Positions 9,711 through 21,356 of a stretch of 64,000 bases of DNA are shown here, piece after piece. Origin of the DNA: Rhodocyclales bacterium (GTDB lineage: Bacteria; Pseudomonadota; Gammaproteobacteria; Burkholderiales; Rhodocyclaceae); NCBI GenBank assembly GCA_016192435.1, contig JACPUD010000126.1:1-64000 (forward strand), given 5' to 3'. Under the pieces are notes generated by a model, which did not search any database, was not told the origin of the DNA, and saw nothing but the letters and a program-made list of their open reading frames with translations. Position 1 is the stretch's first letter; each line of letters opens with the position of its first letter. The position numbers and the translations under genes are program-made.

Positions 9711-10157
9711 TCAGCTCGCCGCAATGGCTGCCAATAGCGCGTGCTGCACCTCGACCGGGCGCGGCAGCGGGGCTAGGTCAGCGTCCTCGAAATACTTGTC
9801 GGCCCACCCGTCGAGGGTGAGTTCCGCGCGCACCTTGTTCTTCGCTTCGGCCTTGGCCTTGGCCGGCGACTCACCCGCCTCGACGCTACGCCGTGCGCGG
9901 GTGAGTAGGAGCCGCGCTTCGGCAAGCGACATCCCCATGCCGTAGGCGAGAACGTCGAGCTCACGCGGCAGTTCCTTCGCGCGGGTGTCGTCGTAGCGGC
10001 CAAGGGCCAGTGTCTCGCGACGGCTGTTGATCCGGTAGTCGTACCTTAAAAGCAGTGAGCCGGCGGGAGTGACGAGAACGTAGAGGCCATCACGGTCGGC
10101 GACCTTGTAGGGCTTCTCGTTGGCCTTGAGATTCTTGAGCTTGAGATCGGCAAGCAT
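9711..10157 (-). pseudogene. Truncated P4-type tyrosine integrase (N-terminal DUF4102 part)
   Basis: 148 residues, against about 400 for an intact enzyme. The start MLADLKLKNLKANEKPYKVADRDGLYVLV and the strands LLLRYDYRINSRRETLALGRYD match the N-terminal arm-binding DUF4102 domain of P4-like integrases. LAEARLLLTRARRSVEAGESP continues into the SAM-like region. Homology stops near residue 125 and the rest (about 23 residues) looks unrelated. The catalytic domain with the R-H-R-Y residues is absent, so it cannot recombine. It lies 217 bases past the guaA stop on the same strand, the usual position of guaA-targeting integrases. Confidence 0.8.
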
Positions 10158-10167
10158 GAGGTTCTCC

Positions 10168-10252
10168 GTGTACCGTCATGCGATACCGTCAACCCATTTG
10201 ACGGTATCCACTCGGACGTTGCGAGGCACCTCAATTTATACCGTCACGGATG
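10168..10252. repeat. Cluster of TACCGTCA direct and inverted repeats upstream of integrase
   Basis: The octamer TACCGTCA occurs at about 10170, 10185 and 10241, and its complement at about 10199, giving an inverted pair ATACCGTCAA/TTTGACGGTAT around 10184-10207. The cluster lies directly before the integrase start. Repeats of this kind are typical of integrase arm-binding sites or an excisionase/regulator operator in P4-like islands. The assignment is by position only; no matching island end was found. Confidence 0.45.
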
Positions 10253-10374
10253 TCGACAAAATAAACAGGCTTCGATTGAGCGACGTTGAACGACGTTGAA
10301 ACCCAGCTATCTGTCTGCGCTCGGTAAATCTATTGTTTTCGGGACGTTGTTGAACGGTGCGGAGTGAATCTAAA

Positions 10375-11940
10375 TCACTCCCACTCGATGGTCGCCGGCG
10401 GCTTACCCGAGATGTCGTAGACCACGCGATTGATGCCGCGAACTTCGTTGATGATGCGGTTGGAAACCCGGCCCAGCAGCTCATGCGGCAGTTCGGCCCA
10501 TCTGGCGGTCATGAAATCGGAAGTCTGTACCGCGCGCAACGCCACTACATATTCGTAGGTTCGGCCATCGCCCATGACGCCGACGCTTTTTACCGGAAGG
10601 AATACGGCAAATGCCTGGCTGGTTTTGTCGTACCAGTCGGCGGCGCGCAGTTCGTCAATGAATATGGCATCGGCGCGACGCAGCAGATCCGCAAACTCGG
10701 GCTTCACCTCGCCGAGGATACGCACGCCCAGACCGGGCCCGGGGAAGGGATGGCGATAGACCATTTCGTGCGGCAGACCCAGCGCCACGCCGAATTCGCG
10801 CACCTCGTCCTTGAACAGTTCGCGCAGCGGTTCCAGCAGCTTGAGGTTCAGTGTTTCGGGCAGGCCGCCGACATTGTGGTGGCTCTTGATGGCGTGGGCC
10901 TTCTTGGTCTTGCCTCCGGCCGATTCGATCACGTCGGGATAGATGGTGCCCTGCGCGAGCCACCTTGCGTTGGGCAGTTTCTGTGCCTCGGCCTGGAACA
11001 CTTCGACGAACTCGCGTCCGATGATCTTGCGCTTTTGTTCCGGATCTGCGACGCCTTTGAGGTGGCCCATGAACTGGTTCACCGCATCGACGTGGATCAC
11101 CTTGACGCCGAGGTTGCGGGCGAAGGTGTCCATCACCTGCACGCCTTCATTGAGTCGCAGCAGGCCGTTGTCGACGAAGACGCAGGTCAGCTGGTCGCCG
11201 ATCGCGCGATGCAGCAGCGCGGCGACCACCGAGGAGTCGACGCCGCCGGAGAGGCCGAGGATCACTTCCTCCTTGCCGACCTGGGCACGCACCTTGGCAA
11301 TTGCTTCCTCGACATAGTTGGGCATGTTCCAGTCACCGCGGCAGCCGCAGATTTCGCGCACGAAGCGGGCATAGATCTCGCGTCCCTTCAGGGTGTGGGT
11401 GACTTCGGGATGAAACTGAACGGCATAGAAACCACGCGCTTCGTCGGCCATGGCGGCGATCGGGGTCGATTCGTTGCTGCCGATGACCTTGAAGCCGGGC
11501 GGCAGTTCGGTGACCTTGTCGCCGTGGCTCATCCAGACTTCGAGCAGGCCATGCCCTTCTTCGTTGACGCGATCCTGAATGCCGTCGAACAGTTTTGAAT
11601 GGCCTCGGGCGCGCATTTCAGCGTAGCCGAATTCGCGCTTGTGACTGCTTTCGACCTTGCCGCCGAGTTGCGCCGCCATGGTCTGCATGCCGTAGCAGAC
11701 GCCGAGGACGGGAACACCCAGTTCGAAGACGATCTGCGGCGCCTTCCATTCCTCGGCCGCATAGACCGAGTTCGGCCCGCCGGAGAGGATGATGCCCTGC
11801 GGATTGAATTCGCGGATGAATGCCTCGCTGACGTCGAAGGGATGCAGTTCGCAATAAACCTGCTGTTCGCGCACGCGACGGGCAATGAGTTGTGCGACCT
11901 GGGAACCGAAGTCGAGGATGAGGATTTTCTGGTGGGCCAT
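10375..11940 (-). CDS. guaA: GMP synthase (glutamine-hydrolysing)
   Basis: 521 residues from ATG 11940; upstream open frame is shadow. The N-terminal class I amidotransferase domain begins [20 protein letters not shown], has nucleophile cysteine in GVCYGMQ and the histidine in [10 protein letters not shown]. The ATP-pyrophosphatase domain has the PP-loop [10 protein letters not shown]. The C-terminal dimerisation domain has [12 protein letters not shown] and ends PPATIEWE, as in all GuaA proteins. It converts XMP to GMP using glutamine. It lies downstream of guaB, with a hairpin terminator in the 121-base gap. Its 3' end is a recognised island integration site, and an integrase relic follows. 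Confidence 0.97.
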   Translation of the reverse strand: MAHQKILILDFGSQVAQLIARRVREQQVYCELHPFDVSEAFIREFNPQGIILSGGPNSVYAAEEWKAPQIVFELGVPVLGVCYGMQTMAAQLGGKVESSHKREFGYAEMRARGHSKLFDGIQDRVNEEGHGLLEVWMSHGDKVTELPPGFKVIGSNESTPIAAMADEARGFYAVQFHPEVTHTLKGREIYARFVREICGCRGDWNMPNYVEEAIAKVRAQVGKEEVILGLSGGVDSSVVAALLHRAIGDQLTCVFVDNGLLRLNEGVQVMDTFARNLGVKVIHVDAVNQFMGHLKGVADPEQKRKIIGREFVEVFQAEAQKLPNARWLAQGTIYPDVIESAGGKTKKAHAIKSHHNVGGLPETLNLKLLEPLRELFKDEVREFGVALGLPHEMVYRHPFPGPGLGVRILGEVKPEFADLLRRADAIFIDELRAADWYDKTSQAFAVFLPVKSVGVMGDGRTYEYVVALRAVQTSDFMTARWAELPHELLGRVSNRIINEVRGINRVVYDISGKPPATIEWE

Positions 11941-12022
11941 GATGGGGGTCTCAGTAAAAGAATACGCAGTTTCAGTGCAGGCTGACGTCGGCACTTTGAC
12001 GTTAAGCATAGCGGCCGAAACT

Positions 12023-12048
12023 AAAAAGGCGGCCGCAGCCGCCTTTTC
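12023..12048 (-). terminator. Hairpin terminator between guaB and guaA
   Basis: Ten-base arms AAAAGGCGGC and GCCGCCTTTT flank a CGCA loop. Read on the minus strand the hairpin is followed by a run of five T, so it fits a Rho-independent terminator for guaB. It lies 14 bases after the guaB stop and about 85 bases before guaA. It may uncouple guaA from guaB or act as a partial attenuator. Confidence 0.75.
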
Positions 12049-12061
12049 CAGACAAGAAACA

Positions 12062-13522
12062 TCAATCGATATGGTAGTTCGGTGCTTCCTTGGTGATCTG
12101 CACGTCATGCACATGCGACTCGCGGATGCCGGCCGAAGTGATTTCGACAAACTCGGCCTTTGCGCGCATGTCGTCGATCGTGGCGCAACCGACATAGCCC
12201 ATCGACGAACGCAAGCCGCCCATCAACTGGTGGATCACGGCGGTGACCGGCCCCTTGTAGGGAACGCGGCCCTCGATGCCTTCCGGCACCAGCTTCTCGA
12301 CGTTGGCGTCGGAATCCTGGAAATAGCGATCCGCGGCGCCGTCCTTCATTGCGCCGAGGCTGCCCATGCCGCGATAGGCCTTGTAGGAGCGTCCCTGGTA
12401 GAGCACGGTTTCGCCCGGCGCTTCTTCGGTGCCGGCGAACAAACCACCCAGCATCACGGCGTTGGCGCCGGCGGCGATGGCCTTCGAGATGTCACCCGAG
12501 TAACGGATGCCGCCGTCCGCCACCAGGGGGATACCGCTGGCGGCGAGTGCATTGGCGACCATATCGACCGCGGTGATCTGCGGCACGCCGACACCGGCGA
12601 CGATGCGCGTGGTGCAGATCGAACCGGGACCGATGCCGACCTTGACGCCGTCGGCGCCGTGATCGACCAGCGCTTTCGCGGCATTCGCCGTGGCGATGTT
12701 GCCGCCGATCACTTCGACCTGCGGGAAGTTCTTCTTGACCCACTGCACGCGCTTGAGCACGCCTTCGGAATGGCCGTGGGCGGTATCGACCACGATCACA
12801 TCGACGCCGGCCTCGGCCAGCAGTTCGACACGTTCTTCGGTGCCTTCGCCGACGCCGACGGCGGCGCCGACGCGCAGATGACCCTGCTCGTCCTTGCAGG
12901 CAAACGGATGTTCGCTGGACTTGAGGATGTCCTTGACGGTCACCAGGCCACGCAACTGGAACGCCGCATTGACCACCAGCACGCGCTCCAGGCGATGCTT
13001 GTGCATCAGTGCCTTGGCTTCCTCGGCCGAACTACCCTCGCTGACCGTGATCAGGCGCTCGCGCGGGGTCATGATGGCGCGCACCGCCTGGTCGAGATTA
13101 GTCTCGAAGCGTGTGTCGCGATTGGTGACGATGCCTACAACAACGCCGTTATCCACCACCGGCAAGCCGGAAATCCGGTGGGTGCGCGTCAGCGCCAGCA
13201 CTTCGCGCACCGTCATGGTCGGCGGAACGGTGATCGGGTCTTTCAAGACACCTGACTCGAAACGCTTGACCTTGGCCACTTCGGCCGCCTGCGCTTTGGG
13301 GTTCAGGTTCTTGTGCACGATGCCGATGCCGCCTTCCTGGGCCAGGGCGATGGCCAGGCGCGCTTCGGTCACCGTATCCATGGCGGCAGACAGCAGCGGC
13401 AGGTTCAACTGAATCTTGCGGGTAAGACGGGTGGCGAGGCTGACGTCGCGGGGGAGGATCGCCGAATGGGCGGGTACCAGGAGGACGTCGTCAAACGTCA
13501 GCGCCTTCTGGAGCAGTCGCAT
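12062..13522 (-). CDS. guaB: IMP dehydrogenase
   Basis: 486 residues from ATG 13522, with an AAGGA site upstream. It opens with [24 protein letters not shown] pair lies at about 95-205 ([23 protein letters not shown] and [19 protein letters not shown]). The barrel follows with [12 protein letters not shown], then [20 protein letters not shown], whose cysteine forms the covalent IMP intermediate. The flap motif [10 protein letters not shown] and the C-terminal [17 protein letters not shown] are present. It catalyses NAD-dependent oxidation of IMP to XMP, the rate-limiting step to GMP, and precedes guaA on the same strand. Confidence 0.97.
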   Translation of the reverse strand: MRLLQKALTFDDVLLVPAHSAILPRDVSLATRLTRKIQLNLPLLSAAMDTVTEARLAIALAQEGGIGIVHKNLNPKAQAAEVAKVKRFESGVLKDPITVPPTMTVREVLALTRTHRISGLPVVDNGVVVGIVTNRDTRFETNLDQAVRAIMTPRERLITVSEGSSAEEAKALMHKHRLERVLVVNAAFQLRGLVTVKDILKSSEHPFACKDEQGHLRVGAAVGVGEGTEERVELLAEAGVDVIVVDTAHGHSEGVLKRVQWVKKNFPQVEVIGGNIATANAAKALVDHGADGVKVGIGPGSICTTRIVAGVGVPQITAVDMVANALAASGIPLVADGGIRYSGDISKAIAAGANAVMLGGLFAGTEEAPGETVLYQGRSYKAYRGMGSLGAMKDGAADRYFQDSDANVEKLVPEGIEGRVPYKGPVTAVIHQLMGGLRSSMGYVGCATIDDMRAKAEFVEITSAGIRESHVHDVQITKEAPNYHID

Positions 13523-13651
13523 AATTATTTTCCTTGATTCCAAAGCGGCATTATACGCGAGTGCACCTTTCCCTCTTTACCGCAGCGTACCGTGGTGCCA
13601 GAGCCGTCCGCAAGGGATACCGTCTCCGGCAGAGCCGGAGACATAACTTTC

Positions 13652-13969
13652 TCAGGCATCTGCTTCGCCGCCGCCCTTTTTCATGACCTTGCCTTCCGCC
13701 GCGCGCTGTTTGCGCACTTCCTTGGGATCGGCGATCAGCGGACGATAGATTTCCACGCGGTCGCGGTCGCGCAAGGCCGTGTCGGCCTTGGCCAGCTTGG
13801 CATAGATGCCGAGCTTGTTTTTCGTCAGGTCGATTTCGGGATAACGGGCCAGCAGGCCCGACGCTTCGATCGCCTGCCCAGCCGTACTGCCGGCGGGCAA
13901 TGTGAGACTGGCAACCTCCTGGCGGTCCGGCCGGGCATAGACAACTTCGACATGGATGGTTTCAGCCAT
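13652..13969 (-). CDS. rnfH: RnfH-family ubiquitin-like protein
   Basis: 105 residues from ATG 13969, overlapping the ratA stop by 8 bases. The sequence [35 protein letters not shown] and the downstream [24 protein letters not shown] are the conserved features of RnfH (UPF0125), a beta-grasp protein. Its biochemical role is unproven; the name comes from occasional linkage with rnf electron-transport genes. It is regularly found beside ratA, as here, and the overlap indicates co-translation. Confidence 0.9.
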   Translation of the reverse strand: MAETIHVEVVYARPDRQEVASLTLPAGSTAGQAIEASGLLARYPEIDLTKNKLGIYAKLAKADTALRDRDRVEIYRPLIADPKEVRKQRAAEGKVMKKGGGEADA

Positions 13970-14393
13970 AGATCTTCTGCGCCCTTTTGACGAAGGAATC
14001 AACGAAAGTGTCGGCGATGTGATTGAACACGGGGCCGAGTACTTTTTCCAGCAGGTGGCTGGAAAATTCGTAGTGCAGGCGGAATTCTACCTTGCAGGCG
14101 GTTTCGCCCAGCGGCGTGAAGCGCCAATGCCCGTCCATTTGCGCGAACGGCCCGTCGGTCAGCCGTATGTCCATCTGGCGTGGTTCTTCCTTGGTGTTCT
14201 CGGTGGAAAAGTGCGATTTGAGGCCATGGTAGTTGATGTGCAGCGTCGCCGATGTGTGGATTGCCGTGCGCTCGTGCAGCTCGGTGCCGCCGCACCAGGG
14301 CAGAAACTGGGGGTAATCCTCGACGCGATCGACGAGACCGAACATCTGCGCCGGCGTGCGTTCGATCAGTACGGATTTTTCGACCAGAGCCAT
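13962..14393 (-). CDS. ratA: RatA-family START/polyketide-cyclase-like protein
   Basis: 143 residues covering one coenzyme-Q-binding COQ10-like START domain. It begins [31 protein letters not shown], with the conserved YPxFLPWC motif, and ends [26 protein letters not shown]. coli RatA was described as a toxin that blocks 70S assembly by binding the 50S subunit; related COQ10 proteins bind ubiquinone, and which role applies here is open. It is divergent from smpB across 54 bases, the conserved ratA-rnfH/smpB arrangement. Confidence 0.9.
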   Translation of the reverse strand: MALVEKSVLIERTPAQMFGLVDRVEDYPQFLPWCGGTELHERTAIHTSATLHINYHGLKSHFSTENTKEEPRQMDIRLTDGPFAQMDGHWRFTPLGETACKVEFRLHYEFSSHLLEKVLGPVFNHIADTFVDSFVKRAQKIYG

Positions 14394-14447
14394 CGCAAAG
14401 CCGGGTAGACGTGTGAAGTAGAATGCCGCATTTTATCGCGCCACCTC

Positions 14448-14897
14448 ATGAGCATCGCCGACAACAAGAAGGCATTCCACGATTACTTCATCGAAGAGCG
14501 CTACGAGGCCGGACTGGTGCTCGAAGGCTGGGAAGTGAAGGCGATTCGCGCCGGCCGGGCGCAGATCAAGGAAGCCTATGTGGTGCTCAAGCGCGGCGAG
14601 GTGTTCCTGATCGGAGCCCACATCACGCCGCTGCTTTCCGCCTCGACCCACGTCCATCCCGATCCGGTGCGCACGCGCAAGCTGCTGCTGCATGCCACCG
14701 AAATCAGCAAGCTGATCGGCAAGGTCGAGCGCGCCGGCTACACGCTGGTGCCGCTTGACCTGCATTACAGCAAGGGCCGCGTCAAGTTGTCGGTCGGGCT
14801 GGCCAAGGGCAAGAAGCAGCACGACAAGCGCGATGCCGAGAAGGACCGCGACTGGGTTCGCGAAAAGAGCCGGCTGATGAAGGAAAGCAGGAAATGA
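14448..14897 (+). CDS. smpB: SsrA-binding protein SmpB
   Basis: 149 residues, standard length. Motifs include [47 protein letters not shown] and [31 protein letters not shown], with a lysine/arginine-rich tail that inserts into the ribosomal mRNA channel. SmpB binds the tRNA-like part of tmRNA and delivers it to stalled ribosomes for trans-translation. Its RNA partner ssrA is in the same window at 43102-43463. Confidence 0.97.
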   Translation: MSIADNKKAFHDYFIEERYEAGLVLEGWEVKAIRAGRAQIKEAYVVLKRGEVFLIGAHITPLLSASTHVHPDPVRTRKLLLHATEISKLIGKVERAGYTLVPLDLHYSKGRVKLSVGLAKGKKQHDKRDAEKDRDWVREKSRLMKESRK

Positions 14898-15026
14898 CCT
14901 ATGCCCGGCTCTTTCGGCGAAGGCTAACGTGAGCAGCGCGAACGTTAAGCCGCGAAGCGGCGGCCGTAGCCACAAGGCGCGCGTGATGCGCGACCGCCGC
15001 GGCTGAGCACGGCCAGCGACCCTCCC

Positions 15027-16208
15027 ATGACCCCGACCACGCTGCTCTGGCTGGTGACCGGCTGCCTGATGCTGCAGCCCTTGTCGACCGATCTCTACCT
15101 CGCCTCGCTGCCGAACCTCGCCAGCGACTTTGCCACGACTCCTGCGGCGGTACAGCAGACGCTCTCGCTGTTCGTCTTCGGCTTCGGCACGGCGCAACTC
15201 ATCAGCGGCCCGCTGTCCGATCGCTTCGGCCGGCGCCCGGTGCTGATCGGCGGCCTCTCGGTGTACCTGGTTTCCGGCCTGGCCTGCGCCCTGGCATCGA
15301 GCCTGGACTTGCTCGTCGCGGCGCGTTTCGCCCAGGCGATCGGCTGCTGCACGGCCGTGGTGGTGGCCCGCGCCATCATCCGCGACGCCTACGCGCCGGC
15401 CGAGGGCGCCCGGGTGCTGGCCAAGGCCAGTTCCCTGCTGGCGCTGGCGCCCATACTCGGCCCGATACTCGGCGGCTACCTGCAAGTGAGCTTCGGCTGG
15501 CGCGCGGCATTCGTGGCGCTGGCCCTGGCCGGGCTGGCGGTCTGGATCGCCGCCTGGCGCAGCATGAAGGAATCCAACAGCCAACTGAATCCGCAGGCCA
15601 TGCGCCCGGGCAGCCTTGGCCGCACCTATCTCGACGTGGTCCGCACGTCGGCCTTCTGGGCCTACGCCCTGCCCGGTGCGATTTCCTACGCCTCGATCTT
15701 CGTCTTCATTTCCGGCACGCCCTTCGTCCTGATCCGGGTTCTCGGCGTGGCGACCGAGTACTACGGCTACCTGTTCGCCTTCGGCGTCTGCGGCTATCTC
15801 AGCGGAACCCTGATCTGCCGCCGGCTGCTGTCCAGGATCGGCGTCGACCGCGTGCTGACGCTGGGCACGACGATCGGCCTGATCGGCGGCCTGGGCTTCC
15901 TCGGTCTGGTGCTGGCGGGCGTCAGCCACTGGACCCTGGTGGTGGCCGCGCAGTTCGTGGTGATGACCGCCCATGGTATCAACTTTCCCTGTGCCCAGTC
16001 GGGATCGCTGGCCCCGTTTGCGCAGCAGGCCGGAGCCGCCGCCGGACTCTTCGGCTGCCTCACCATGTATGCGGCCCTGCTGGCCGGGACCTGGGTCGGC
16101 AGCAGCCACGACGGCACGCTCCTGCCGCTGGCGAGCATCAGTGCCACGGTGGCCGTCATCCTGTTCGCCGGCACCCGCCTTATGGCGCGCCACGGCACGC
16201 CCGCATAA
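15027..16208 (+). CDS. Bcr/CflA-type MFS drug efflux transporter
   Basis: 393 residues with twelve predicted helices. The segment LQPLSTDLYLASLPNLASDF and the loop motif GPLSDRFGRRPVLIGG (MFS motif A) are characteristic of the DHA1 Bcr/CflA group, as are LGPILGGYLQVSFGWRAAFVALA and the C-terminal half. E. coli Bcr exports bicyclomycin and dipeptides; the substrate here is unknown. It follows smpB by 129 bases that hold no gene and is probably transcribed separately. Confidence 0.88.
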   Translation: MTPTTLLWLVTGCLMLQPLSTDLYLASLPNLASDFATTPAAVQQTLSLFVFGFGTAQLISGPLSDRFGRRPVLIGGLSVYLVSGLACALASSLDLLVAARFAQAIGCCTAVVVARAIIRDAYAPAEGARVLAKASSLLALAPILGPILGGYLQVSFGWRAAFVALALAGLAVWIAAWRSMKESNSQLNPQAMRPGSLGRTYLDVVRTSAFWAYALPGAISYASIFVFISGTPFVLIRVLGVATEYYGYLFAFGVCGYLSGTLICRRLLSRIGVDRVLTLGTTIGLIGGLGFLGLVLAGVSHWTLVVAAQFVVMTAHGINFPCAQSGSLAPFAQQAGAAAGLFGCLTMYAALLAGTWVGSSHDGTLLPLASISATVAVILFAGTRLMARHGTPA

Positions 16209-16256
16209 GGCGCACTCGCCGTACTGCCAGCGCCAACTCTTGCGGCGCTTCGACGC

Positions 16257-17078
16257 TCAGTAGTCGAAGCGCGCCTGCAGGTCTTGCAGATTCAATTCGT
16301 GCAGTATCCGCCCCAGGCGTTCGCGCGCATTGCCGCGCGGCGTCTGGCCGCGACGGGCGATGATCAGTTCGTTCTTCAGCGAATGCTCCCAGCCCACCAG
16401 TTCGGTGACCGTCAACTGGTAGCCGTGCGCTTCGAGCAGCAGGCAGCGCAGCACATTGGTGATCTGGCTGCCGAATTCGCGGGTATGGATCGGATGGCGC
16501 CAGATTTCGGCGAGCGCCGTCTGCGCCAGCGATGCGCTCTTGTGCCGGCGCAGCACGGCCGCCACTTCGGCCTGGCAGCAGGGCACCAGCACGATGAACT
16601 GCGCCTCCTTGTGCAGGGCAAAGCGGATCGCGTCGTCGGTGGCCGTGTCGCAGGCATGCAGCGCGGTGACGATGTCGACCTGTGGCGGCAGTTCCGGCGA
16701 CGCGATCGATTCTTCCACCGACAGGTTGAGCAGGGCCATGCGGGCGAAGCCCAGGCGCTGCGCCAGCTCGCGGGATTTCTCGACCAGTTCGCTGCGCGTC
16801 TCGATGCCGAATACCTGTCCGTGGTCGCGCCCCTTGAGGAACAGGTCGTAGAGGATGAAACCGAGGTAGGACTTGCCCGCACCGTGGTCGACCAGCGTCA
16901 GGTCGCCGCGCGCGGCCATGACTTCGGCCAGCAGCGGCTCGATGAACTGGTAGAGGTGATAGACCTGCTTGAGCTTGCGCCGGCTGTCCTGGTTGAGCTT
17001 GCCGTCGCGGGTCAGGATGTGCAGTTGCTTGAGCAGTTCGAGCGACTGCTGCGGCTTGATCTCTGGGATGCTGTTCAA
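16257..17078 (-). CDS. Class I SAM-dependent methyltransferase (Methyltransf_32-like)
   Basis: 273 residues if the TTG at 17078 is the start; no strong ribosome site is seen and the next ATG is far inside. The AdoMet-binding glycine loop is TLVDHGAGKSYLGFILYDLF, followed by an acidic residue in VFGIETRSELV. A HACDTATDDAIRFAL segment and LVPCCQAE match the Methyltransf_32 type with its HxCDT motif. Bacterial members have no established substrate; eukaryotic relatives methylate RNA or protein. It sits 8 bases after the NYN-domain gene on the same strand, so the two are probably one operon. Confidence 0.75.
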   Translation of the reverse strand: MNSIPEIKPQQSLELLKQLHILTRDGKLNQDSRRKLKQVYHLYQFIEPLLAEVMAARGDLTLVDHGAGKSYLGFILYDLFLKGRDHGQVFGIETRSELVEKSRELAQRLGFARMALLNLSVEESIASPELPPQVDIVTALHACDTATDDAIRFALHKEAQFIVLVPCCQAEVAAVLRRHKSASLAQTALAEIWRHPIHTREFGSQITNVLRCLLLEAHGYQLTVTELVGWEHSLKNELIIARRGQTPRGNARERLGRILHELNLQDLQARFDY

Positions 17079-17086
17079 ACCGGGGC

Positions 17087-17917
17087 TCAGTCTTCGGCGG
17101 GCAGGCGGATGATGTGCTGGCCGGACTTCTCGTCGCGCTCCAGCACCAGCAGCTTGTGCTTCATGGCATCTTCGAGCAGTTCGCCGAAGGAGCGGTAGCC
17201 GTAGTAGGACTCGCTGAAGCCGGGCTTGCGCCGCTTGAGCGTCTGCTTGACCATCGAACCCCAGATCTTCTCGTCCTCGCCGCGCTCGGTGACCAGGGCC
17301 TCGACGGTTTCGACGACGAGGTCGATCGCCTCCTGACGCTTGCGGTCTTCGGTCTTTTCCTCGCTCTTCGGCTTGGCGGTGGCGCTGGCAGTGGGTTTGG
17401 CCGCGGCCTTGCGCTCGCTGCGCTGCTTCTTGGCCGGCAGTTCGCGCACCAGGTCGTCGTAGAAAATGAACTCGTCGCAGTTGGCCGCGAGCAGGTCGGA
17501 AGTCGCCGCCTTGACGCCGACGCCGATCACGCGCTTGTTGTTCTCGCGCAGCTTGGACACCAGGGGCGAAAAATCCGAGTCGCCGCTGATGATGACGAAG
17601 GTATCGACATGCGACTTGGTGTAGCAGAGATCGAGCGCGTCGACCACCATGCGGATGTCGGCCGAGTTCTTGCCCGACTGGCGCACATGGGGAATCTCGA
17701 TCAGCTCGAAGGCGGCCTCGTGCATCGGCGCCTTGAACTCCTTGTAGCGCGCCCAGTCGCAGTAGGCCTTCTTGACCACGATGCTGCCCTTGAGCAGCAG
17801 GCGTTCGAGCACCTTCTTGATGTCGAACTGGGCGTACTTGGCGTCGCGCACGCCCAGCGCCACGTTCTCGAAGTCGCAGAACAGCGCCATGCTGGTGATT
17901 TCGGGGTTTCCGGCCAT
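17087..17917 (-). CDS. NYN-domain (LabA-like) protein with C-terminal OST-HTH/LOTUS domain
   Basis: 276 residues from ATG 17917. The N-terminal NYN/PIN-like domain (about 8-150) shows MALFCDFENVALGV, KKAYCDWARYKEF, NSADIRMVVDALDL and TFVIISGDSDFSPLVSKLRENN. The acidic residues D15, D87 (in SADIRM) and the SGDSDF pair form the expected nuclease site. A Lys/Ala linker leads to a C-terminal OST-HTH/LOTUS domain with GSMVKQTLKRRKPGFSESYYGYRSFGELLEDA. This architecture is associated with RNA binding and cleavage. The RNA target is unknown. Confidence 0.85.
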   Translation of the reverse strand: MAGNPEITSMALFCDFENVALGVRDAKYAQFDIKKVLERLLLKGSIVVKKAYCDWARYKEFKAPMHEAAFELIEIPHVRQSGKNSADIRMVVDALDLCYTKSHVDTFVIISGDSDFSPLVSKLRENNKRVIGVGVKAATSDLLAANCDEFIFYDDLVRELPAKKQRSERKAAAKPTASATAKPKSEEKTEDRKRQEAIDLVVETVEALVTERGEDEKIWGSMVKQTLKRRKPGFSESYYGYRSFGELLEDAMKHKLLVLERDEKSGQHIIRLPAED

Positions 17918-18027
17918 GATCGGGCTCCAGTGAAGAGGCTTCGATGATATCAGCGTCGTGCCCATGGTTTCCGGCAAGCAGGGCGAGCGGGCATAATGCA
18001 CGCCCCGCTCCTCACCGCTTTTCCCGC

Positions 18028-19851
<1,824 letters not shown>

Positions 19852-19939
19852 GGCAGAAAGATTTTTCCGCCCGAATGGCACCAGATTGGTGTGCCGACAG
19901 GCGATAATGTCGGGCTGCAAAACAATGGAAAAGCTTTCA

Positions 19940-21184
19940 ATGAAGCGCGTCGATGATTTCCGCCTGCGGCTGGGCAAGCAGGAATTGGTGCCGATCGTGG
20001 TCGGCGGCATGGGCGTCGACATTTCGACCGCCGAACTTGCGCTCGAGGCGGCTCGCCTGGGTGGCATCGGCCATATTTCCGACGCAATGGTGCCGACGGT
20101 TTCGGATCGCCGCTTCAATACCAAGTACGTCAAGAACAAGCTCAGGCAGTACAAGTTCAACGTCGCCAACACCGAGAAGGCCGTGGTGCAGTTCGACCTC
20201 GGCCTGCTGGTGGAAGCCACGGCCCTGCACGTCGGGCGCACCATGGAAGCCAAGCGCGGCGACGGCCTGATTTTCATCAACTGCATGGAAAAGCTGACCA
20301 TGAATGCGCCCAGGGAAACCCTGCGCGCCCGGCTCAAGGCGGCACTGGATTCCGGCATCGATGGCATCACCCTGGCCGCCGGACTGCACCTGGGCTCATT
20401 CGCCCTGATCGAGGATCATCCGCGTTTCCGCGACGTCAAGCTGGGCATCATCGTTTCGTCGCTGCGCGCCCTGCAGCTGTTCCTCAAGAAGAGCGCGCGC
20501 ACCGGCCGTCTGCCCGACTATGTCGTGATTGAAGGACCGCTCGCCGGCGGGCATCTGGGCTTCGGCATGGATTGGGCGAAATACGATCTGGCCAGCATCG
20601 TGATTGAAATCCGCGACTGGATGAAGGCCGAACATCTCGACATTCCGCTGATCCCGGCGGGCGGCATTTTCACCGGTTCGGATGCCGTCGCCTTCATGGA
20701 AATGGGCGCCGCCGCCGTGCAGGTCGCCACCCGCTTCACGGTGTCCCATGAATGCGGCCTGCCCGAAGATGTGCAGCAGGAATACTTCAAGGCCAGCGAG
20801 ACGGACATCGAGGTAAATACGATTTCACCGACCGGCTATCCGATGCGCATGCTCAAGAACAGTCCCGGCATCGGCGACGGCATCCGCCCCAATTGCGAGG
20901 CTTACGGCTACCTGCTGGATTCCACCGGCAGCTGCCAGTACATCGAGGCCTACAACCGGGAAGTGGCGCTGCACCCCGAAGCGAAGAAGGTCAAGGTGAT
21001 GGACAAGACCTGCCTGTGCACCCATATGCGCAACTTCGAGATATGGACCTGCGGCCACTATACCTACCGGCTCAAGGACACCACGCGGCGCAACGAAGAC
21101 GGCAGCTACCAGCTCCTCTCCGCGGAACACATCTTCCACGATTATCAATTCAGCATCGACAACAAAATCGCGCTGCCCGACTAG
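19940..21184 (+). CDS. Nitronate monooxygenase-like FMN flavoprotein
   Basis: 414 residues from ATG 19940, chosen for the GGAAAAG just upstream; ATGs at 19886 and 19925 are alternatives. A TIM-barrel FMN domain is indicated by LVPIVVGGMGVDIS at the N-terminus, DYVVIEGPLAGGHLGFG with the catalytic-loop glycines, and IPLIPAGGIFTGSDAVAFMEMGAAAVQVATRF for the phosphate site. This is the 2-nitropropane dioxygenase/nitronate monooxygenase family. About 110 extra C-terminal residues carry several cysteines (KTCLCTHMRNFEIWTCGHY), unusual for simple nitronate monooxygenases. The substrate is therefore uncertain; enoyl-reductase-like members of the family also exist. Confidence 0.75.
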   Translation: MKRVDDFRLRLGKQELVPIVVGGMGVDISTAELALEAARLGGIGHISDAMVPTVSDRRFNTKYVKNKLRQYKFNVANTEKAVVQFDLGLLVEATALHVGRTMEAKRGDGLIFINCMEKLTMNAPRETLRARLKAALDSGIDGITLAAGLHLGSFALIEDHPRFRDVKLGIIVSSLRALQLFLKKSARTGRLPDYVVIEGPLAGGHLGFGMDWAKYDLASIVIEIRDWMKAEHLDIPLIPAGGIFTGSDAVAFMEMGAAAVQVATRFTVSHECGLPEDVQQEYFKASETDIEVNTISPTGYPMRMLKNSPGIGDGIRPNCEAYGYLLDSTGSCQYIEAYNREVALHPEAKKVKVMDKTCLCTHMRNFEIWTCGHYTYRLKDTTRRNEDGSYQLLSAEHIFHDYQFSIDNKIALPD

Positions 21185-21215
21185 CCATGCCGACGAGAGT
21201 CCGGGCTTTGTCCTG

Positions 21216-21356
21216 CGGACTTGTAGGGCGGACTTGTAGGGCGGACTTGTAGGGCGGACTTGTAGGGCGGACTTCAGTCCGCCATCGTAAACCGGCCGAC
21301 TGAAGTCGGCCCTACAAAGCCATCGTAAACCGGCCGACTGAAGTCGGCCCTACGAC
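21216..21356. repeat. Tandem 13-mers and REP-like palindromes
   Basis: Four perfect tandem copies of CGGACTTGTAGGG run from 21216 to 21267. They lead into the palindrome GGCGGACTTCAGTCCGCC (21266-21283). A 35-base unit containing GGCCGACTGAAGTCGGCC then occurs twice, about 21281-21315 and 21319-21353, 38 bases apart. A degenerate further copy follows to about 21390. Each palindrome could fold as a hairpin. This resembles REP elements mobilised by RAYT transposases, lying between two convergent genes. Confidence 0.8.

Noticed and set aside
9248-9820. Plus-strand frames in the gap before the integrase relic
   Set aside because: Composition is erratic, there is no ribosome site or known domain, and the frames overlap the integrase fragment; treated as non-coding scar.
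21216-21356. CRISPR array
   Set aside because: The repeats are 13 bases in direct tandem without spacers, followed by palindromes; no cas genes are near. REP-like repeats fit better.
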